From CAZWLD01 sp964634685 (GTDB taxonomy: Bacteria; Bacillota_I; Bacilli_A; Acholeplasmatales; JAEDCM01), in the NCBI GenBank assembly GCA_964634685.1, contig CAZWLD010000011.1, forward strand, positions 1 to 57,580: 57,580 nt of DNA, given 5' to 3'. Below are positions 33,101 to 41,469 of this stretch, in pieces (position 1 is the first letter of the stretch; each line of letters begins with the position of its first letter). Under the pieces are notes generated by a model that saw only the letters and a list, made by a program, of their open reading frames with translations, made no database searches and was not told the DNA's origin. Both the position numbers and the translations under genes were made by a program.

Positions 33101-36054
33101 TCAATATATACATCATTGTTTAAATCTAAATCTAAAAGCTCCACTAAAAGGTCAATGCTTTTTAATGATGGCTTTATATAAAAGCCCATTTGTCTTATTA
33201 GAATATAGAAATCCTCATAAAAGGCATTAAATTTATCTAAAATTCCCAAAAATGTCTTCGCAAATATTTCCTTATCATGGAAATTAATCGACTCTAATTT
33301 TAAATATTTGAGCGGATTAGATGAAAAATCTGTAATGGTATTAGCCATCATAACATACTTATCAATTAACAAATTGATTTCTTTATTCTTTTCATCATCA
33401 AATGAAGTGATAAAATCATCATCTAGATGCAAGGAAGATGCTAAATCATCTAAGGATTCCTTTAAAACAATGGCATCATATAATGATAAATAATATTTCC
33501 TTTGATGAACTTTATTGATTCTTTCGATTAATCCTTTTTTCTTTTCCGCAATCATTCGACACTTTTCATCGAATTCCTCAGGCTTCTTGGTTGCGCCTAA
33601 TTCCATCGATGATTTGAGCTTTTGGAAAAAGTCAGCTTTATTCGCCTTATTAGAATGTAATTCTAAACAAAAGCGTCCAAGGCATATTTTTTCTAATCGA
33701 TCATAAACGACATCTAAGGCTGCCTTTTTCTCAGCCACAAAAAGGACTGTCTTTCCGTGATAAAAGGCATTGATTATCATATTAACAATCGTCTGTGATT
33801 TTCCCGTACCTGGAGGACCATCGAGGATAAAGGATTTGCCCATAGCACAATCTAAAATCGCCTTGAATTGCGTTGAATCATAAGGAAGTGGGGCCGCAAA
33901 GTCGAGATAATTTTCTAAAGAATCGGCACTTACCTCCTCGCTAATAACATCTTCATTTAAAAGATTCTTATTTTCAATAATCGATTGAATAATGCGATTT
34001 TGCTTTAATTCACTCTTTCTCTTCCTTACATCCATCCACATGATATAATGAGAGAAGGTTAAATTGGCAAAATAAAAGACGTTTTCATCTAATTGAATAT
34101 TCTCCTTGTTGAATTCCTTAAAGGTATGAACATAATCCATATATTGATATTGATTACTAACGTTGTAAAGAGCGCTATAATCCGTCGATGGATGCTCAAG
34201 CATATAATATTCAAAGAAGGTTTGATTGAGCATTAAATCGTCATAATCATAAGACATTGTCCAGCTTGAGGCCATCTTATCCTTCTTTAATTTAATTGGT
34301 AAAACCATAAAAGGAGCTTTTCCAGTTAATTTATCCTTCTTCCTTTCATACATTAGCTCACCCATACACAAATAAAGGGTCGGTGATCCTGTTTCATCCA
34401 TCGCTGACTCTGACTTCTTTTTTAGTTGCTTGAGAGTGGCCTCCATTCCCGTTGCGATGAAGCCATCAGAAGGAACATCTAACACAAGCTTATTATTGCC
34501 ATCATCAGGAATGAATTCAAACTTAATTGCATCCTTATTTTGTATTAAATCAGGTATTTTCGCTTTACTCATTAAATCAATATGATTAGTCGAACGCTTT
34601 CTAAAATTAACTAAGGGATTAGCTTCCGTTAAATCTAATAATTTCTTTTCCCAAAAGGTAAAGCGATCCTTTTCCTGTAAGCCTCTGACATCTAAATAAT
34701 TCTTAGATACGACATCTAAATCATCAGGATTAAGCTCCTTTGGCTTAATAAGCAATTCTAAATCATCATCCATATTTCCGGTTGGAATTGGTTGAAAGAC
34801 TGAGGAATGACAGGTATCAATATCAATTGCGCAAAAGAAACCATTATAACCCTTAAGATAATCTTGTCCTTGCTCAATCGCTTGACTGAGAGAATAAGAA
34901 CCCTCAACAGTCAAGGAAACAGCATTGATTAAGAGGATTCTATTTACACCATCCGTTGAGGAGTTATAAACCTCGGCACAATTTTCGGAAACACCTTTTG
35001 GGAAGCGATCACCCTCGTTAAGGAAAACCCCAACAAAGGCATGTCCACTCACAAAAATCAAAATCGGATTAAATCCAACTTCATATAAACACGCGCACAT
35101 TAAAATACTGACATCCAAGCAAGTTCCTTTTTTGGTCATCAAAACCTCATAGGGCATTCTGATGCGCTGCGAGTAGGAAGCATTTCCATCACCATCTAAG
35201 GAGCTATAAAGGCCTGATGATGGTGGATTTTGATAAGCAATTCCAAAATTATGAAGAGCCTTATAGATAGCATCGATTTCTTCGACCATTTGATTATAGG
35301 TATCATTTTGATAGGTAAGTATAGACCTACCAAGTAAACCAGCCGCATCAATAGTAATCTCCTTTACTGAAGGATCTAAAGGCGTAACATATTTAGCATA
35401 TAAACGATAATCCTGGCGAGCAGTTAAGGAAGGCTGCGAAACCGGTAGAGTATTAAATAAATATTCTACGCGCGCTAAAATATTATCCTCTTTATCCTTT
35501 AAGGTCATCGTAATAGCTGTCGTAAAGGACATATCGACAGTATCAAGAATCTTTTTATCCACATGTAAAAAAGGAATTTTTAAGGATACCTCTTGGCTTT
35601 GCTCAATGGCCTTAATAAAGATATCCGAAAGCGAATAGGCCGCAAAATCAAAGCTAACCTCCAATTTTAAATCATTCAAATCTCGGTTAGATTGATTGAT
35701 TATTTTTATTTCCTGTAGAAGTGAAAAATCCGTTCTATCAGTATTATCCCGAATTTTACACAAGCAATCGGTATGATAATCCCCATAAGCAAATTCCTTT
35801 TTAATTTGGGCTTTGATTTCAATTTCATGATTATATGAAACAGTACTAGCATCAGCTTCATAATGACCTAAAACCATTTTTAAGGGAGTAGTAATTTCTT
35901 CCTCATCAAGATATGCTATTTCTTCAACATATCCCTTATCTTCCCGATCCTCAACCCTAACATAATCAAAATAGGCAATTGATATATCAGGACATAGATA
36001 GGTAACAATCTCATCTTTATTATCAAATTTAATTTTAGCGACCCGATATTGCAC
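30184..36054 (-). CDS. Giant DUF4011 SF1 helicase with transglutaminase-like N-domain and nuclease-like C-domain
   Basis: About 1956 residues; GTG 36054 is preferred because AAGGGAG lies 9 nt upstream, while the ATG three codons earlier abuts it. Order: beta-rich N-domain (1-230); transglutaminase-like fold with KKGTCLDV (Cys near 315) and SGHAFVG (His near 341); DUF4011 start FWEKKLLDLTEANPLVNFR (about 470); Walker A DGPPGTGKSQT (about 750); long helical insertion; Walker B IVIFDEASQIP; GDPEQMPPS; helicase motifs YHYRSKHESLI, NVQGDERDIIILS and RRLNVAISRSKE; a restriction-endonuclease-like segment (DFRVDLAIVD...LGVLVDSKE); C-terminal DUF3320. The type resembles the DUF4011-helicase-nuclease proteins reported in anti-phage systems (Hhe). 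It probably acts on foreign DNA. It starts 15 nt after the DUF2130 gene. Confidence 0.88.
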   Translation of the reverse strand: MQYRVAKIKFDNKDEIVTYLCPDISIAYFDYVRVEDREDKGYVEEIAYLDEEEITTPLKMVLGHYEADASTVSYNHEIEIKAQIKKEFAYGDYHTDCLCKIRDNTDRTDFSLLQEIKIINQSNRDLNDLKLEVSFDFAAYSLSDIFIKAIEQSQEVSLKIPFLHVDKKILDTVDMSFTTAITMTLKDKEDNILARVEYLFNTLPVSQPSLTARQDYRLYAKYVTPLDPSVKEITIDAAGLLGRSILTYQNDTYNQMVEEIDAIYKALHNFGIAYQNPPSSGLYSSLDGDGNASYSQRIRMPYEVLMTKKGTCLDVSILMCACLYEVGFNPILIFVSGHAFVGVFLNEGDRFPKGVSENCAEVYNSSTDGVNRILLINAVSLTVEGSYSLSQAIEQGQDYLKGYNGFFCAIDIDTCHSSVFQPIPTGNMDDDLELLIKPKELNPDDLDVVSKNYLDVRGLQEKDRFTFWEKKLLDLTEANPLVNFRKRSTNHIDLMSKAKIPDLIQNKDAIKFEFIPDDGNNKLVLDVPSDGFIATGMEATLKQLKKKSESAMDETGSPTLYLCMGELMYERKKDKLTGKAPFMVLPIKLKKDKMASSWTMSYDYDDLMLNQTFFEYYMLEHPSTDYSALYNVSNQYQYMDYVHTFKEFNKENIQLDENVFYFANLTFSHYIMWMDVRKRKSELKQNRIIQSIIENKNLLNEDVISEEVSADSLENYLDFAAPLPYDSTQFKAILDCAMGKSFILDGPPGTGKSQTIVNMIINAFYHGKTVLFVAEKKAALDVVYDRLEKICLGRFCLELHSNKANKADFFQKLKSSMELGATKKPEEFDEKCRMIAEKKKGLIERINKVHQRKYYLSLYDAIVLKESLDDLASSLHLDDDFITSFDDEKNKEINLLIDKYVMMANTITDFSSNPLKYLKLESINFHDKEIFAKTFLGILDKFNAFYEDFYILIRQMGFYIKPSLKSIDLLVELLDLDLNNDVYIDNLANFMNSDDAGARQIFSYSKQYLSSKKELEKSYDIARFKGIDGHRAYTEIRIAKGFFNKLKVHSKYKKLIKSIMKDGVKYNSKKLADYYTIIANFNDLEDLLIKKSKDISKLLGFDYFANIEDVENIELAYTNTKKYLELLLRLADYGKYSDCLNTLVKGYHNPAYKMSYQLMKQKYYDYQDSLKEASRYQIDYELLSLQSIEEFINLLEHAANPNNFNDCINLASLNQIATGLRKLRLNDFLNQITIGRLDASNLSSSFNKALAEGIIRQYFKDDEVNYFVPAIFEAEIEKYKGLIDEYSSLVIEEVSAKLTKELNHSAINYANSSPIGRLKKTIFNNGRGTTIRDTLITYDEIIKKYFPVFLMSPLSAAQYLAVEEGKSVSKFDIVIFDEASQIPTHEAIGPIARGKSLVVAGDPEQMPPSAYFTAGLELEGEDIQYEDAVSLLDECLAIEIPRHRLSYHYRSKHESLINFSNHYFYNDNLYTFPSPNTTNSMIEFRYIELAENKKNTDISSEELRAIIDTFKEIYSNLQTMKKSVGIIVFNMNQQDVVYDSIVDLLAKDKNLSDIVEAAGSKEPWFVKSLENVQGDERDIIILSIGFRKNAQGYPTINGPLARENGQRRLNVAISRSKEKMYVLSTIRYSDFPAVINSKGKGAPFLKEFLLYADSSYRAKSNQVENKASIIHYIKDDLENLGYTVVANVGNSDFRVDLAIVDKDQEHYSLGVLVDSKEISNNISCRDKLYVQSHVLNSLKWKIINVYTLQYYKDPKGTIDQIVQAINKPFIKDDNEIIPNIEKEEVVVCGYQKTIYEPIKNAPMINYDNEYGFDHNLPELLQLIIQIEGPVSYETIKDRIREFSSLQNISQKAKSRLDSALLHFRDFTDDQTQKFYWPSSNRKVGTFRVGNRDLYDIPREEIACCMKQIIDIQQSLEKEDLFKLTLSAFEYGSGVLNNKNLERLEYVYAWAKRQKLL

Positions 36055-36069
36055 TATAATCATCTCCCT

Positions 36070-37674
36070 TTACTTTACTGATTTATCATACTTGCGATAT
36101 GCTTTATCAACCTCGATATCAAACTTAGCTAATTTATTTTGAATCTCATTCAAATAATTACGCGTTGCCTTATCACAATCATCATCGATTTTTTGACAAA
36201 GCTTTTTAATTCCTTCGGAGGATTTACGAATGTTATCAACAATTCCTGATAATCCCTCTAAAGGCTTATCTAAATATCTCAACTTAATTTCTTCAAATTT
36301 TTCCTTTAATTCAATGCTTGATAGAAGCTCAAGCTTTTCCTGCTTACCTTTTAAAAGGATTTCTTTAAATCTATATGAAAGCGAATAAATCATTGAAAGA
36401 AAGGTTATCATATAGGCTGGTCTTACAACATACATATTTGAATAACCTTCAGCCTTCCAAATAGGAACGTCATTTGGACGATCAGTCTCCAAATTAGATA
36501 CTAAAACGGCGTAGTCACATTTCTTTTTATCTCGGTTTTTATCCAAAGCTTTATAATAGTGTTCATTTGTTTGTTTATTAACAGAGTTAGGATTTTCATC
36601 CTTCATATCCAAACAAACAGAGGCGATTTCTTCGTTCTCTTTTAATAAGCTTGATGCATAGACACGGAAAATATAGTCTGCCTTCGACCCTTTTGCCTCT
36701 CCTTCTTCCTTTATAACATCATTATCCTTAACCCAAGTTGTATTTGCAAAGCCGATTTGACGATAAGCCTTCATCTCATTATCACACCAGGCCTCAAGAT
36801 CTTCACCTGTTTGCTTGACGTTCAAGGCCGCCTTTTGTCGCTTTAGGGCTAAGTATTCGTTTTCCTTCGTTTGAAGAATGCTTTTATATGATAATTCCAT
36901 ATCATTATATTTTTTAGTGAATTCCAATTCCTTTTGATTTAAATCAAGAAGAGCCTTATTTTTTACTTCCGCAAGCTCATTAGATAGCTTCATTATCTCA
37001 TTTTGAAGCATTTCCTTAATCTTCATTTTTTCATTTTCAAGAGAAATTTGTTGATTTGTCGTCAATAAATTAATCTGATTTTTGAGCTTTTCAATTTCCG
37101 AATTATTTAAAGCTTGCATTTTTTGTTTATCTAAATCGTTATCAAATGCAATACGGTTTTTCTCTTCCTCTTGCTTGTGAATTAAGGCATTTAAATCCTT
37201 AATCTTATCCTCATATTCAGCCTTTAAAGAATTGATATCCTTTTGATTTTCCAAAGCAATCATTGCCTTTAAGGAATCCATATCCGCTTTCTTTTTTTCC
37301 TCAAAGCCCTGAAGCTTGTTTTCTAAATCCTTTATTTGCATCAAATAGTCATTGCTTAACGTTTCCTTTTGAAGAACAAGAGAAGCCTCATTGCTTTCTT
37401 TATTTTGTAAAAGTAAATTATTTAAATCATCGATTTTTTTCTGATATTCGCTTTTAGTTTGAATTAAAAGATTTTCCTTTTCCAAGTCAAGATTACGCTT
37501 ATATTCATTTAATTTTTCTGCATAAACCTTATCCTTACCCTCATCAATCAAATTCAAGATATTAGTCGTGTCAATTGTCGATAAATCGGATAAATCAATA
37601 TAATCATCCTTTTTTCCATCTTCACTTAACACTAATGTGTTCTTATCCTTTACAATTACGTTTATTTTTTTCAT
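36070..37674 (-). CDS. DUF2130 protein: coiled coil plus PD-(D/E)xK-like domain
   Basis: 534 residues. Residues about 50-280 form a long coiled coil rich in Lys/Glu/Leu/Asn. The conserved core follows: KQTGEDLEAWCDNEM, GSKADYIFRV (Asp), CLDMKDE (acid-x-Lys), then YAVLVSNLE and YSNMYVVRPAYMI, the DUF2130 signature, compatible with a nuclease fold. The C-terminal 100 residues are again helical. Only 6-15 nt separate it from the helicase gene, so the two form one transcription unit. The function of DUF2130 is not established; a joint role with the helicase in DNA processing or defence is inferred. Confidence 0.85.
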   Translation of the reverse strand: MKKINVIVKDKNTLVLSEDGKKDDYIDLSDLSTIDTTNILNLIDEGKDKVYAEKLNEYKRNLDLEKENLLIQTKSEYQKKIDDLNNLLLQNKESNEASLVLQKETLSNDYLMQIKDLENKLQGFEEKKKADMDSLKAMIALENQKDINSLKAEYEDKIKDLNALIHKQEEEKNRIAFDNDLDKQKMQALNNSEIEKLKNQINLLTTNQQISLENEKMKIKEMLQNEIMKLSNELAEVKNKALLDLNQKELEFTKKYNDMELSYKSILQTKENEYLALKRQKAALNVKQTGEDLEAWCDNEMKAYRQIGFANTTWVKDNDVIKEEGEAKGSKADYIFRVYASSLLKENEEIASVCLDMKDENPNSVNKQTNEHYYKALDKNRDKKKCDYAVLVSNLETDRPNDVPIWKAEGYSNMYVVRPAYMITFLSMIYSLSYRFKEILLKGKQEKLELLSSIELKEKFEEIKLRYLDKPLEGLSGIVDNIRKSSEGIKKLCQKIDDDCDKATRNYLNEIQNKLAKFDIEVDKAYRKYDKSVK

Positions 37675-37756
37675 ATAGCATCTCTCCTTAATATATATAA
37701 ATATTATACAATAAATAAAGATATTTTTTTACAAAATAAACATTAATGCAACAAAA

Positions 37757-37793
37757 AAAATGGTGCAAATAGAAAATTCTATTTTCACCATTA
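37757..37793 (-). terminator. Terminator of the yuiD-like operon
   Basis: AATGGTG-AAATAGAA/TTCTATTT-CACCATT imperfect long stem, eight T on the minus strand. Confidence 0.85.
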
Positions 37794-37798
37794 ATTAT

Positions 37799-38284
37799 TT
37801 ATACAAAAGGTCTTAAAACAAAAAAACCAATGATTCCTAAAACGATTCCAAAAATAACTCCGCACATTGCCTCAATCGGACGATGTCCAAGATATTCCTT
37901 TAGGTCCTTTTCGTATCCTAATTCTTTTTTCTTTACTTCCCCCAAATCCTTAATTAGCTTATTCAAGATTTGAGCATGTTTACTCGCTTCATATCTGATT
38001 CCCATTGAATCATGAACAACAACTAACGCCACAACTAAAGCAATAGGAACATAATAAGCATCGCCTGGATTTCCACCTTCAATTGTAAATAACAAAATCG
38101 ATACGAATAACGATGTGACCAATGCTGAATGGCTTGATGGCATTCCCCCCGTTGAAATCCACATATCTAAGCGAAGCTTTTTTGAATAAATGGAATACCC
38201 AATAAACTTACAGGTTTGGGCTAAAACCATTGTTGAAACACATATTATTATAACTGCAAAGGCTCCGTTCATTAAATATTCCAC
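37799..38284 (-). CDS. Divergent PAP2-family membrane protein (DUF212, YuiD-like)
   Basis: 161 residues with four to five membrane helices. GGMPSSHSALVTSL is the phosphatase-like core motif and HDSMGIRYEASKHA and YLGHRPIEAMCG follow, as in the DUF212 family. Substrate unknown, presumably a lipid phosphate. Last gene of yunC-yunB-yutD-nifU-yuiD, whose homologues also cluster in Bacillus. Confidence 0.9.
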   Translation of the reverse strand: MEYLMNGAFAVIIICVSTMVLAQTCKFIGYSIYSKKLRLDMWISTGGMPSSHSALVTSLFVSILLFTIEGGNPGDAYYVPIALVVALVVVHDSMGIRYEASKHAQILNKLIKDLGEVKKKELGYEKDLKEYLGHRPIEAMCGVIFGIVLGIIGFFVLRPFV

Positions 38285-38290
38285 CTCCTA

Positions 38291-38521
38291 TTATAAAACA
38301 TTTCTTACCTCGATTACACCTGGTACATATTCAAGTAATAAGGCTTCGATTCCATCCTTTAGGGTATCATCAATCGCGGCACAGCCTTCGCAAGCCCCAA
38401 GCATTCTGACATAAACGACGCCATCCTCAAACTTTAGATATTCAATGTCACCACCATCATTATTTAAATATGGTCGTATTTTTTCAATTATATCCTTAAT
38501 TTGTCTTTCAATATTTTCCAT
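38291..38521 (-). CDS. NifU-like iron-sulfur scaffold protein
   Basis: 76 residues covering only the NifU C-terminal domain: IRPYLNNDGGDIEYLKFEDGVVYV then GACEGCAAIDDTL, with the CxxC cluster ligands. Corresponds to YutI-type proteins that carry Fe-S clusters to target enzymes. 6 nt from the gene on each side, so operonic. Confidence 0.93.
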   Translation of the reverse strand: MENIERQIKDIIEKIRPYLNNDGGDIEYLKFEDGVVYVRMLGACEGCAAIDDTLKDGIEALLLEYVPGVIEVRNVL

Positions 38522-38526
38522 TGCTC

Positions 38527-38841
38527 TTACTCCTTACTAACTTCAACTTTATCAATAGGCTGTTCAATTTTTTTTGCTTTTACCCGATGTAATATGTAGT
38601 ATGCGCAATTATATTGGCATGATTCATATAAATAATCCGGTATTGTTTTATATGATTTTGGGCTATTAGGATTTCCATCAAAGCCCTTCAAGCGCAAGAT
38701 ATCCGAGGATACATCGCCAACAATATATTCATATTTGTTAAAGCACTCTTCAATATATTTTGATTCAAATTGATCCTTTATAAAAGCGTCCTTGACATTT
38801 TTTATAAGATCAAAGGTTCCTTTGGTTGTTTCGATAATCAT
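38527..38841 (-). CDS. yutD: YutD-family protein
   Basis: 104 residues from ATG 38841 (AAAGGTG upstream); a GTG four codons earlier overlaps the ribosome site. The pattern KDAFIKDQFESKYIEECFNKYEYIVGDVS, LRLKGFD and IPDYLYESCQYNCAYYILHR defines the YutD (DUF1027) family of unknown biochemical role. Located between yunB and nifU as in other Bacilli. Confidence 0.88.
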   Translation of the reverse strand: MIIETTKGTFDLIKNVKDAFIKDQFESKYIEECFNKYEYIVGDVSSDILRLKGFDGNPNSPKSYKTIPDYLYESCQYNCAYYILHRVKAKKIEQPIDKVEVSKE

Positions 38842-38901
38842 ATTTTTCTTCACCTTTATTTATTATAACAACAATTGACAAAAATAACAAGTATTAACTA
38901 A

Positions 38902-39516
38902 TTAAGAACCCACCTTATAATATAATCCTGGTACCTCTCCTTGCACAATTAAGGTCGATAAGGGAATATTAGTAATTATTTCATAATTTTCCCTTCGCAA
39001 AGGAATCATTATTTGATATTCCGTTTTAATTTCTAAAATAATCTCAACTAAGCTATTATTGATTCCAACATTACTAACATTACTTAAGATATTGACCTTA
39101 TAGCTTCCAATCGGCTTAAGTTTTAATTTAACCTTGGGACCATAGCTAAAGAAAATACTGTCACTAAAGCAATATCCGATTGGCACATACAAATCATCAT
39201 CGTCAATATTTGTCATTACCTCATCTAAATGCTCTAAGGTCGTGGCCATAATATTATTAGCTAAGGAGGCATCTAATGACATTGAGATAATCCTTCCATC
39301 ACTATCCTTTTCATAGGATATCACATCCTTATCCAAATCATCAATTAACGTTTTCCTTATCAAAGCTTCAATTTCGCGACTAGTTTTAACAGAAGCCGTT
39401 TTTTTCGCATAAATCATAATACTTTCATCAAAATAGGAGGTCGTAAAAAAAATACAAGCAAGAATTAATAAAACAATTACTAAAAATATTTTCTTATGCA
39501 ATAAGAAGTAATGCAT
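38902..39516 (-). CDS. yunB: Sporulation protein YunB homologue
   Basis: 204 residues. One N-terminal membrane helix (FLVIVLLILACIFF), then an extracytoplasmic domain with VPIGYCFSDSIFFSYGPKVKLKLKPIG and the ending ISPLSTLIVQGEVPGLYY-like VQGEVPGLYYKVGS. These are hallmarks of YunB, a sigma-E-controlled spore protein in B. subtilis. It overlaps yunC by 23 nt. Its presence argues that the organism sporulates or descends from a spore former. Confidence 0.9.
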   Translation of the reverse strand: MHYFLLHKKIFLVIVLLILACIFFTTSYFDESIMIYAKKTASVKTSREIEALIRKTLIDDLDKDVISYEKDSDGRIISMSLDASLANNIMATTLEHLDEVMTNIDDDDLYVPIGYCFSDSIFFSYGPKVKLKLKPIGSYKVNILSNVSNVGINNSLVEIILEIKTEYQIMIPLRRENYEIITNIPLSTLIVQGEVPGLYYKVGS

Positions 39517-39805
39517 CCTTAACTAGCATTCCTTTAAAAATACCTTTAGCTTCGGCCTCTTTGGTTATTTTATCTAATTTAGCATTTAACAATTCATCAA
39601 TTGTTTTTACGCCCAAGGCTCTTCCACAAACAACCTTTCTTGCCCGTAAATGCTCTTTTGAGTCAAAAAGATCAACATCCAAAGCCCCACACATAAAATA
39701 GCCATTGTCATTTCCGACAATAAGCAATGTTGTTTTTGGCAAATAAACCTCCATTGAATAGAAGGTTATTCCTTTAATTTCAATATCCTGAATTTGATAA
39801 TTCAA
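39494..39805 (-). CDS. yunC: YunC-like DUF1805 protein
   Basis: 103 residues. LLIVGNDNGYFMCGALDVDLF and ARKVVCGRALGVKTIDELLNAKL match the DUF1805/YunC fold. Function unknown. First gene of the yunC-yunB-yutD-nifU-yuiD cluster and partly overlapping yunB. Confidence 0.9.
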   Translation of the reverse strand: MNYQIQDIEIKGITFYSMEVYLPKTTLLIVGNDNGYFMCGALDVDLFDSKEHLRARKVVCGRALGVKTIDELLNAKLDKITKEAEAKGIFKGMLVKDALLLIA

Positions 39806-39882
39806 GTTCTCACCCCACTAAATAATATTATTTTTTTACATATTTTAGAATATTAAGTTAACACTATTTATGAGGTGAAACA

Positions 39883-40332
39883 ATGAAATTAGAAAGCATC
39901 ATGACAAAGAAGGTTTACTCCTTGAAGGAGCATCACACAATCTTAGATGCCTGTAATTTAATGAAAAACAAAAACATTGGATGTATTCCCATCATTGATG
40001 AGAATAATCGTCTTAAAGGAATCATTACCGATCGCGATATTATTTTAGGGATTGCCAAAGGATTGTCGATTAATGAAAAAATTGAAAATATTATGACCAA
40101 AAAGGTCTTTACCCTCTATCCTTCGGACACCATCGTCGATTTAACGGAAATGATGGGCTATTATCAAATCAGGCGTGTGCCTATTATCAGCTATGATGAT
40201 AAGCTAATTGGCATCATCAGTCTAGGTGATTTATCTTTAGTGACATTTACTGACAACCTAGCAAGCGAGGCTCTTGCGGAAATTTCCTACAATCCGACGA
40301 ATCCTGACCTAAGAAGCTATCTTTATGACTAG
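39883..40332 (+). CDS. CBS-domain pair protein
   Basis: 149 residues made of two CBS domains: SIMTKKVYSLKEHHTILDA...GCIPIIDENNRLKGIITDRDI and NIMTKKVFTLYPSDTI...IRRVPIISYDDKLIGIISLGDL. Such stand-alone pairs bind adenine nucleotides and report energy state; comparable to YhcV-type proteins. A GAGGTG site lies before the ATG. It stands alone, divergent from yunC. The partner is unknown. Confidence 0.92.
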   Translation: MKLESIMTKKVYSLKEHHTILDACNLMKNKNIGCIPIIDENNRLKGIITDRDIILGIAKGLSINEKIENIMTKKVFTLYPSDTIVDLTEMMGYYQIRRVPIISYDDKLIGIISLGDLSLVTFTDNLASEALAEISYNPTNPDLRSYLYD

Positions 40333-40479
40333 CTTTAGCGAAAACATAATCGTAAATCAACATTGGTTATGTTAAATAAAGGATAAAAAAACTCCCCTAT
40401 AAAAATTGTCGAACATTGACAATTCATATTCATACTAAAAATTTGAAATAGTTTACGATAAAATAATCAAAATAAACAA

Positions 40480-40501
40480 AAAGGGCGTAAAATAGCCCTT
40501 T
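40480..40501 (-). terminator. Terminator of ldh
   Basis: AAAGGGC/GCCCTTT stem followed on the minus strand by T-rich sequence, 21 bp after the ldh stop. Confidence 0.85.
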
Positions 40502-40521
40502 TCTTTTCCAAAAAAATTTGT

Positions 40522-41469
40522 CTAATAACCGATACTTTTCAAGCTTTCTTCAATTACTTTACTTGATTTTACTAATTGTTCCTTTTCTAAATCCGATAAA
40601 TTTAATTTAACAATTTCCAAAACGCCATCCTCACCTAAAACAGCTGGAACCGAAATATGGACCTGATTTACACCCTCATACTCACCATTTACTAATGTCG
40701 AAACCGGTAAAATACTTCTTTGATCCTCAATAATTATTTTAGTAATTCGGGCAAGGGACATTCCAATTCCATAATAGGTTGCGCCTTTGTTTTTAATTAT
40801 TTGATATGCGGCATCCCGAACGTTCGTATAAATTGATTCCATGTCCTTAAGACTAATGGCCTCATTTTCATCAATAACATCTAATAACGGCTTAACACTA
40901 ATCGAGGCATTACTCCAGCAAACAAATTCGCTATCGCCATGTTCACCCAAAATATAGGCATGAACATTTTTCGAATTAATATGGAGCATTTTCGAAATTT
41001 CAAAGCGAAGACGAGCCGTATCTAAAATGGTTCCTGATCCGATTACTCTTGAAGCTGGCAAGCGTGATTCTCGCCAAACAATATGGCTTAGAATATCGAC
41101 AGGATTAGTCGCAACTAAAAAGATTCCATTGAAACCATTTTTCATCACACTACCGACAACACTCTTCATAACATTGGCATTTCTCTTTAATAAATCAATT
41201 CGCGTTTCGCCTTCCTTTTGGGCAACTCCGGCCGTAATGACAATCAAATCACAGTCGCGACAATCCTCATAGGAGCCCGCATAAATCGTCATCTTCTTCG
41301 GCGCAAAGGCTAAACCATGATTTAGATCCATCGCTTCGCCAATAGCGCGGTTTTTGTCCAAATCGATTAAAACAATGGTATCGCCAATGCCTTGATTTAA
41401 AAGCGAATAGGCATATGACATTCCGACCATTCCCGTTCCAATAATACCAATTTTTTTACTCTTATTCAT
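40522..41469 (-). CDS. ldh: L-lactate dehydrogenase
   Basis: 315 residues. Reduces pyruvate to L-lactate with NADH, the terminal step of homolactic fermentation. GIIGTGMVGMSYAYSLL binds NAD, Asp in VLIDLDK selects NADH, NPVDILSHIV and the active-site YILGEHGDSEF follow. Overlaps the pseudouridine synthase gene by 8 nt and shares its transcript. Confidence 0.96.
   Translation of the reverse strand: MNKSKKIGIIGTGMVGMSYAYSLLNQGIGDTIVLIDLDKNRAIGEAMDLNHGLAFAPKKMTIYAGSYEDCRDCDLIVITAGVAQKEGETRIDLLKRNANVMKSVVGSVMKNGFNGIFLVATNPVDILSHIVWRESRLPASRVIGSGTILDTARLRFEISKMLHINSKNVHAYILGEHGDSEFVCWSNASISVKPLLDVIDENEAISLKDMESIYTNVRDAAYQIIKNKGATYYGIGMSLARITKIIIEDQRSILPVSTLVNGEYEGVNQVHISVPAVLGEDGVLEIVKLNLSDLEKEQLVKSSKVIEESLKSIGY

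Noticed and set aside
40342..40425. Inverted repeats after the CBS-domain gene as terminators
   Set aside because: AACATAATC/GGTTATGTT and AATTGTC/GACAATT can pair, but neither is followed by a T-run; kept out of the feature list.
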